Positions 14,884 through 18,297 of a stretch of 18,297 nt of DNA are shown here, one piece after another (position 1 is the first letter of the stretch; each line of letters begins with the position of its first letter). The notes under the pieces were generated by a model, which saw only the letters and a list, made by a program, of their open reading frames with translations, made no database searches and was not told where the DNA came from. The stretch lies in assembly GCA_036260075.1 (NCBI GenBank), contig DATAAM010000167.1, positions 1-18,297 of the forward strand, written 5' to 3'. Both the position numbers and the translations under genes were made by a program. This stretch comes from DATAAM01 sp036260075 (GTDB lineage Bacteria > Actinomycetota > Acidimicrobiia > Acidimicrobiales > JAHWLA01).

Positions 14884-16026
14884 ATGCACTTCGAGCTCTC
14901 GCCGGAGCAGGAGGCCTTCCGAAAGGTCGTGCGCGACTTCGCCGAAGCCGAGATCGCGCCGCATGCGGAAGCCTGGGACCGCGACCACGTCTTCCCGGTC
15001 GAGACCGTGAAGGCGATGGGGGAGCTGGGCCTGTTCGGCCTGCCGTTCCCCGAGGAGTACGGGGGCTCGAACGCCGATTTCACCACCCTGTGCCTGGCCA
15101 TCGAGGAGCTGGGCCGGGTCGACCAGTCGATGGGCATCACGCTGGAGGCGGGGGTCGGCCTGGGCGCCTCGCCGATCTTCAACTTCGGCACCGAGGAGCA
15201 GAAGCAGGAGTGGCTGCCCGACCTCTGCGCCGGGCGGGCGCTGGCGGGCTTCGGCCTCACCGAGCCCGACGCCGGGTCCGACGCGGGGGCCACCCGCACG
15301 AAGGCCGAGCTGGTCGACGGCCAGTGGGTGATCGACGGGGCCAAGGCGTTCATCACCAACTCGGGAACGCCCATCACCAGCTGCGTCACCATCACGGCCC
15401 GCACCGGGCCGGGCGAGATCAGCTCGATCATCGTGCCCGCAGGCACGCCCGGCTTCGTGGTGGAGCCGCCCTATCGGAAGATGGGCTGGCACGCCTCCGA
15501 CACCCACGGCCTCCAGTTCTCCGACTGCCGGGTGCCCGAGGAGAACCTGCTGGGCGAGCGGGGCTTCGGGTTCAAGCAGTTCCTGGCCACCCTCGACGAC
15601 GGCCGGATCGCCATCGCCGCCTTGGCGGTGGGCCTGGCCCAGGCCTGCCTGGAGGAGAGCGTTCGCTACGCCAAGGAGCGCCAGGCGTTCGGGGCGCCGA
15701 TCGGGCGCTACCAGGCCGTCGCCTTCAAGTGCGCCGACCTCGCCGTGCTGGTGGAGAACGCCCGGCTGCTCACGTACAAGGCGGCGTGGCTGAAGGACAC
15801 AGGGCGCCCCTTCAAGCAGGAGGCGGCCATGGCCAAGCTCTACTCCACCGAGGCCGCCGTGACCGCCACGAGGGAGGCCACCCAGATCTTCGGCGGCTAC
15901 GGGTTCATCGACGAGACGCCGGTGGCCCGCTACTACCGCGACGCCAAGATCCTGGAGATCGGCGAGGGCACCAGCGAGGTGCAGCGGCTGGTGATCTCCC
16001 GGGCGCTGGGCCTCCCCGTCAGCTAG
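14884..16026 (+). CDS. Acyl-CoA dehydrogenase
   Basis: The 380-residue protein is a complete acyl-CoA dehydrogenase: N-terminal helical domain ('LSPEQEAFRKVVRDFAEAEIAPHA'), the FAD/substrate strand 'GFGLTEPDAGSDAGATRTKA' and 'GAKAFITNSG', the beta domain ending 'RVPEENLLGERGFGFKQFLATLDDGR', and the C-terminal helices with 'ERQAFGAPIGRYQAVAFKCAD' and 'ATQIFGGYGFIDETPVARYYRDAK'. Catalytic Glu361 lies in 'EIGEGTSEVQR', the position used by short- and medium-chain enzymes. It introduces the alpha-beta double bond into an acyl-CoA, passing electrons to electron-transfer flavoprotein. Chain length is not predictable by eye; butyryl-CoA-type is a reasonable guess. The ATG lies 7 nt after TACGAT, and the gene shares a back-to-back promoter with pabB. 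Confidence 0.93.
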   Translation: MHFELSPEQEAFRKVVRDFAEAEIAPHAEAWDRDHVFPVETVKAMGELGLFGLPFPEEYGGSNADFTTLCLAIEELGRVDQSMGITLEAGVGLGASPIFNFGTEEQKQEWLPDLCAGRALAGFGLTEPDAGSDAGATRTKAELVDGQWVIDGAKAFITNSGTPITSCVTITARTGPGEISSIIVPAGTPGFVVEPPYRKMGWHASDTHGLQFSDCRVPEENLLGERGFGFKQFLATLDDGRIAIAALAVGLAQACLEESVRYAKERQAFGAPIGRYQAVAFKCADLAVLVENARLLTYKAAWLKDTGRPFKQEAAMAKLYSTEAAVTATREATQIFGGYGFIDETPVARYYRDAKILEIGEGTSEVQRLVISRALGLPVS

Positions 16027-16055
16027 GCGATCTGCCGGCTCCGAGGACCCGCTGC

Positions 16056-16061
16056 TAGCCT
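16056..16061 (+). promoter_or_regulatory. -10 box for the LCP gene (leaderless)
   Basis: TAGCCT is followed by 6 nt and the GTG at 16068. The same hexamer serves lpdA at 6915. No ribosome binding site lies between it and the start codon. Confidence 0.55.
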
Positions 16062-16067
16062 CGCTGC

Positions 16068-17543
16068 GTGGCCCAGGAACCCGTGGTGGTGGGTCCGCCG
16101 CGCCGCCGCTGGCCTCGCCGGATCCTCATCGCCCTCAACGTGCTCGTCGCCTTCTCCCTGGTCGCCACGGCGGGCGCCTACGGCTACATCAAGTTCCGGC
16201 TGGGCCAAGTGCCCCGCCTGAGCATCGCCGGCCTGCGCAACGACGGCGACGACAACCCCGACCAGCCGATGAACGTGCTGCTGGTCGGCTCCGACTCCCG
16301 CAAGAACATCTCCAAGGCGGAGGCCAAGGCGTTCGGCAGCGAGAGGCAGGTGGGCGGGGAGCGCAGCGACACGATCATCGTGCTCCACGTCGACCCCAAG
16401 GCCGAGAAGGCGTCGCTGCTGTCGATCCCCCGCGACCTCTACGTGCCGATCGCGGGCACCAACCGAAGCGGACGCATCAACAGCGCCTTCGAGGGCGGGC
16501 CCAGCCGGCTCATCTCCACGGTCAAGAGCGCGCTCGGCATCGAGATCGACCACTACGTGCAGGTCGACTTCAACGGCTTCCGGGGCATCGTCGACGCCAT
16601 CGGCGGGGTGAAGGTGTACTTCCCGGCGCCCGCCCGCGACCGCCAGACTGGGCTGAACGTCGCGAGGGCGGGTTGCGTGGAGCTCAACGGCGACCGGGCG
16701 CTGCAGTACGTGCGCAGCCGCGAGTACCAGTACTACGAGAGCGGCCGGTGGCGCCTCGACGGCAGCGCCGACATCGGCCGCATCGACCGACAGCAGGACT
16801 TCATCCGTCGGGTGATGCACAAGGCCGTCCGAGTGGGCCGCAACCCCGCCACCCTCAACGCGCTCATCGCCAACGGCGTGAAGACGGTGAAGATGGACAC
16901 CGCCTTCTCCTCCAAGGACATCCTCCGCCTGGCCCGGAAGTTCCGCTCCCTGGAGCCCGACAAGGTGGAGATGATCGACATCCCGACAGTGGGCACCCGC
17001 ATCAACGGTGCCTCGGTGCTGCGCATGAAGCAGCCCGACGCCGACGAGGCGCTGGCCCGCTTCCGCGGACAGCTCCCGAGCGAGGAGGAGAAGGCCACCA
17101 CGCCGGCGTCCCTGCCTCGCATCCTGCCCAGCACGGTGCGCGTGCGCGTGCTCAACGGGTCGGGCGCAGGCGGCCAGGCGGGAGAGGTCTCCGCCGCGCT
17201 CCGCAACGCCGACTTCCAGGTCGGGCCGAGCGGCGACGCCGACCGCTTCACCTATCGCACGTCGGTGATCCGCTACGGCAGCGGCCAGGCCAACAAGGCC
17301 CGACTGCTCCAGGCCTACGTGGTGGGCGGCGCCCAGCTCACCGAGGACCCCACCATCCGCGGCGTCGACCTCGTGCTCGTCACCGGCGGGTCCTTCGGGG
17401 GGATCAAGCCGCCGCCGGGGCGGGCCGCCGCCACCACCACGACGACGGCCCCTCCGGCCCCGTCGACGACCGCCACCACCGCCAAGCCCACGGTCACCAC
17501 CCAGCCGAAGAGCAAGGGCGCGCCCGCGCAGGCGCAGTGCTGA
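16068..17543 (+). CDS. LytR-CpsA-Psr (LCP) family cell-wall glycopolymer ligase
   Basis: The 491-residue membrane protein has a short basic cytoplasmic N-terminus, one membrane helix (about residues 19-40) and an extracellular LCP domain. Core motifs are 'MNVLLVGSDSR' (68-78), 'ERSDTIIVLHVDP', 'LLSIPRDLYVPI' with Arg122-Asp123, 'RINSAFEGG', and 'RALQYVRSRE'. A LytR_C domain follows from about residue 355 ('VRVRVLNGSGAGGQAGEV'), then a Pro/Thr-rich tail ending in a single Cys. LCP enzymes transfer lipid-linked glycopolymers onto peptidoglycan; in mycolata they attach arabinogalactan through a rhamnose linker. The overlapping rmlA-type gene, which activates sugars as dTDP derivatives, fits that role. 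The GTG start has TAGCCT 6 nt upstream. The polymer in this organism is not known from the sequence. Confidence 0.92.
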   Translation: MAQEPVVVGPPRRRWPRRILIALNVLVAFSLVATAGAYGYIKFRLGQVPRLSIAGLRNDGDDNPDQPMNVLLVGSDSRKNISKAEAKAFGSERQVGGERSDTIIVLHVDPKAEKASLLSIPRDLYVPIAGTNRSGRINSAFEGGPSRLISTVKSALGIEIDHYVQVDFNGFRGIVDAIGGVKVYFPAPARDRQTGLNVARAGCVELNGDRALQYVRSREYQYYESGRWRLDGSADIGRIDRQQDFIRRVMHKAVRVGRNPATLNALIANGVKTVKMDTAFSSKDILRLARKFRSLEPDKVEMIDIPTVGTRINGASVLRMKQPDADEALARFRGQLPSEEEKATTPASLPRILPSTVRVRVLNGSGAGGQAGEVSAALRNADFQVGPSGDADRFTYRTSVIRYGSGQANKARLLQAYVVGGAQLTEDPTIRGVDLVLVTGGSFGGIKPPPGRAAATTTTTAPPAPSTTATTAKPTVTTQPKSKGAPAQAQC

Positions 17544-18297
17544 AGGGCCTGATCCTCGCCGGCGGCGAAGGCACCCGCCTCCGCCCGATCACCCACACCA
17601 GCGCCAAGCAGCTGGTGCCGGTGGCGAACAAGCCCATCCTCTTCTACGCCTTGGAGTCGATGGCCGTCGCAGGCGTGACCGACGTGGGCGTGGTCGTGGG
17701 CGACACCGCCCGCGCCATCGAGGATGCGGTGGACGACGGCAGCGCGTTCGGCGTGCGGGTCACGTACATCCGCCAGGAGGCGCCGCTGGGGCTGGCCCAC
17801 GCCGTGCTCGTCTCCCGCGACTTCCTCGGCGACGACGACTTCGTGATGTACCTGGGCGACAACCTGCTCCAGGGCGGGATCGAGCGGTTGGTGGACGAGT
17901 TCGCCGCCCGACCGACCGGAGAGGCCGCCCACATCCTCCTGGCCAAGGTGCCCGATCCCAGCCGCTTCGGCGTGGCCCAGCTCGACGAGTCGGGCGAGGT
18001 CGTCGCCTTGGTGGAGAAGCCCGTGGACCCCCCGTCCGACCTGGCGCTGGTGGGGGTCTACCTCTTCGGTCCCCAGGTGCACGACGCCGTGCGGGCCATC
18101 CGCCCTTCGGCCCGGGGCGAGCTCGAGATCACCGACGCCATCCAGTGGCTGATCGACAACGGCCACCGCGTCCGATCGCAGGTGCTCGACGGCTGGTGGA
18201 TCGACACCGGCAAGCTCACGCCGCTGCTGGAGGCGAACCGGCTCGTCCTGGAGACGGTCGACGGCCGGATCGACGGCACCGTCGACGCCGAGTCCCG
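17537..18297 (+). CDS. rmlA: Glucose-1-phosphate thymidylyltransferase-type nucleotidyltransferase, 5' part
   Basis: The frame is open to the window edge (253 codons seen), so the gene is truncated at its 3' end. The GTG at 17537 starts 'VLKGLILAGGEGTRLRPITH', the nucleotidyltransferase signature with the catalytic Arg and Gly-rich loop, followed by 'SAKQLVPVANKPILFYALE'. 'YLGDNLLQGG' holds the metal-binding Asp, and 'VEKP' and 'VGVYLFGPQVHDAV' are also typical. The ending 'VLDGWWIDTGKLTPLLEANRLVL' and the beginning of a further 'DGRIDGTVDAES' repeat suggest the long RmlA form with a left-handed beta-helix tail, rather than the short RfbA. It makes dTDP-glucose from glucose-1-phosphate and dTTP. 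It overlaps the LCP stop by 7 bp, so the two are probably co-translated. Other NDP-sugar specificity is possible. Confidence 0.9.
   Translation, partial: MLKGLILAGGEGTRLRPITHTSAKQLVPVANKPILFYALESMAVAGVTDVGVVVGDTARAIEDAVDDGSAFGVRVTYIRQEAPLGLAHAVLVSRDFLGDDDFVMYLGDNLLQGGIERLVDEFAARPTGEAAHILLAKVPDPSRFGVAQLDESGEVVALVEKPVDPPSDLALVGVYLFGPQVHDAVRAIRPSARGELEITDAIQWLIDNGHRVRSQVLDGWWIDTGKLTPLLEANRLVLETVDGRIDGTVDAES

Noticed and set aside
17402..17510. Tandem repeat in the LCP gene tail
   Set aside because: It is low-complexity Thr/Pro/Ala coding sequence, typical of extracellular tails, not an ordered repeat.

Overview
This is a high-GC, gene-dense chromosomal segment of an actinobacterium. The class Acidimicrobiia is my best guess. 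That rests on extreme GC codon use, actinobacterial families (LpdA-like flavoprotein, AccA3-like carboxylase alpha chain, DUF3052, LCP protein with a LytR_C tail) and many TANNNT -10 boxes lying 6-8 nt before start codons, which implies leaderless mRNAs. No tRNA, rRNA, IS element, phage gene or CRISPR array was seen. The window looks like core chromosome rather than a genomic island.

Layout. 2-439: 3' end of an unknown gene (+). 445-1068: conserved hypothetical with a possible winged helix (-). 1182-1919: sirtuin (+), overlapping tail to tail with a nitroreductase (1891-2451, -). 2523-3707: rhodanese-E1 (MoeB/ThiF-like) fusion (+). 3770-4675: secreted S1-type serine protease (+). 4700-6283: stand-alone methylmalonyl-CoA mutase catalytic subunit (+). 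6293-6348: a 27-bp perfect palindrome. 6318-6903: DUF3052 protein and a 48-aa helical microprotein (-). 6929-8290: LpdA-like flavoprotein (+). 8307-8347: convergent hairpin. 8361-9161: secreted protein with an EF-hand-like loop (-). 9293-10459: M20 amidohydrolase (-). 10525-12297: acyl-CoA carboxylase alpha chain (-). 12320-13006: biotin ligase (+). 13040-14859: pabC and pabB (-). 14884-16026: acyl-CoA dehydrogenase (+). 16068-17543: LCP ligase (+), overlapping the 5' part of an rmlA-type gene (17537-18297, +).

Functional threads. (i) Acyl-CoA and propionate metabolism: mutase, biotin-dependent carboxylase alpha chain with its biotin ligase next door, and acyl-CoA dehydrogenase. The carboxylase beta chain and the B12-binding mutase subunit are not in the window. 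(ii) p-Aminobenzoate for folate: pabB-pabC, translationally coupled. (iii) Cell envelope: LCP glycopolymer ligase coupled to a dTDP-sugar nucleotidyltransferase. (iv) Sulfur transfer and redox: rhodanese-E1 fusion, LpdA-like enzyme and nitroreductase.

The most unusual signals are non-coding. At two divergent gene pairs (6911-6920 and 14867-14876) back-to-back -10 boxes share the same TA in an ANNNTANNNT core, each 7-8 nt from its start codon. The palindrome at 6293-6348 has a stop codon in its loop and A/T tracts in the opposite orientation to an intrinsic terminator. A (GGGA)n G-quadruplex motif lies directly after the carboxylase gene. I found no clear multi-gene undescribed defence or metabolic system. 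The best candidates for novelty are these regulatory architectures and the microprotein-DUF3052 pair.
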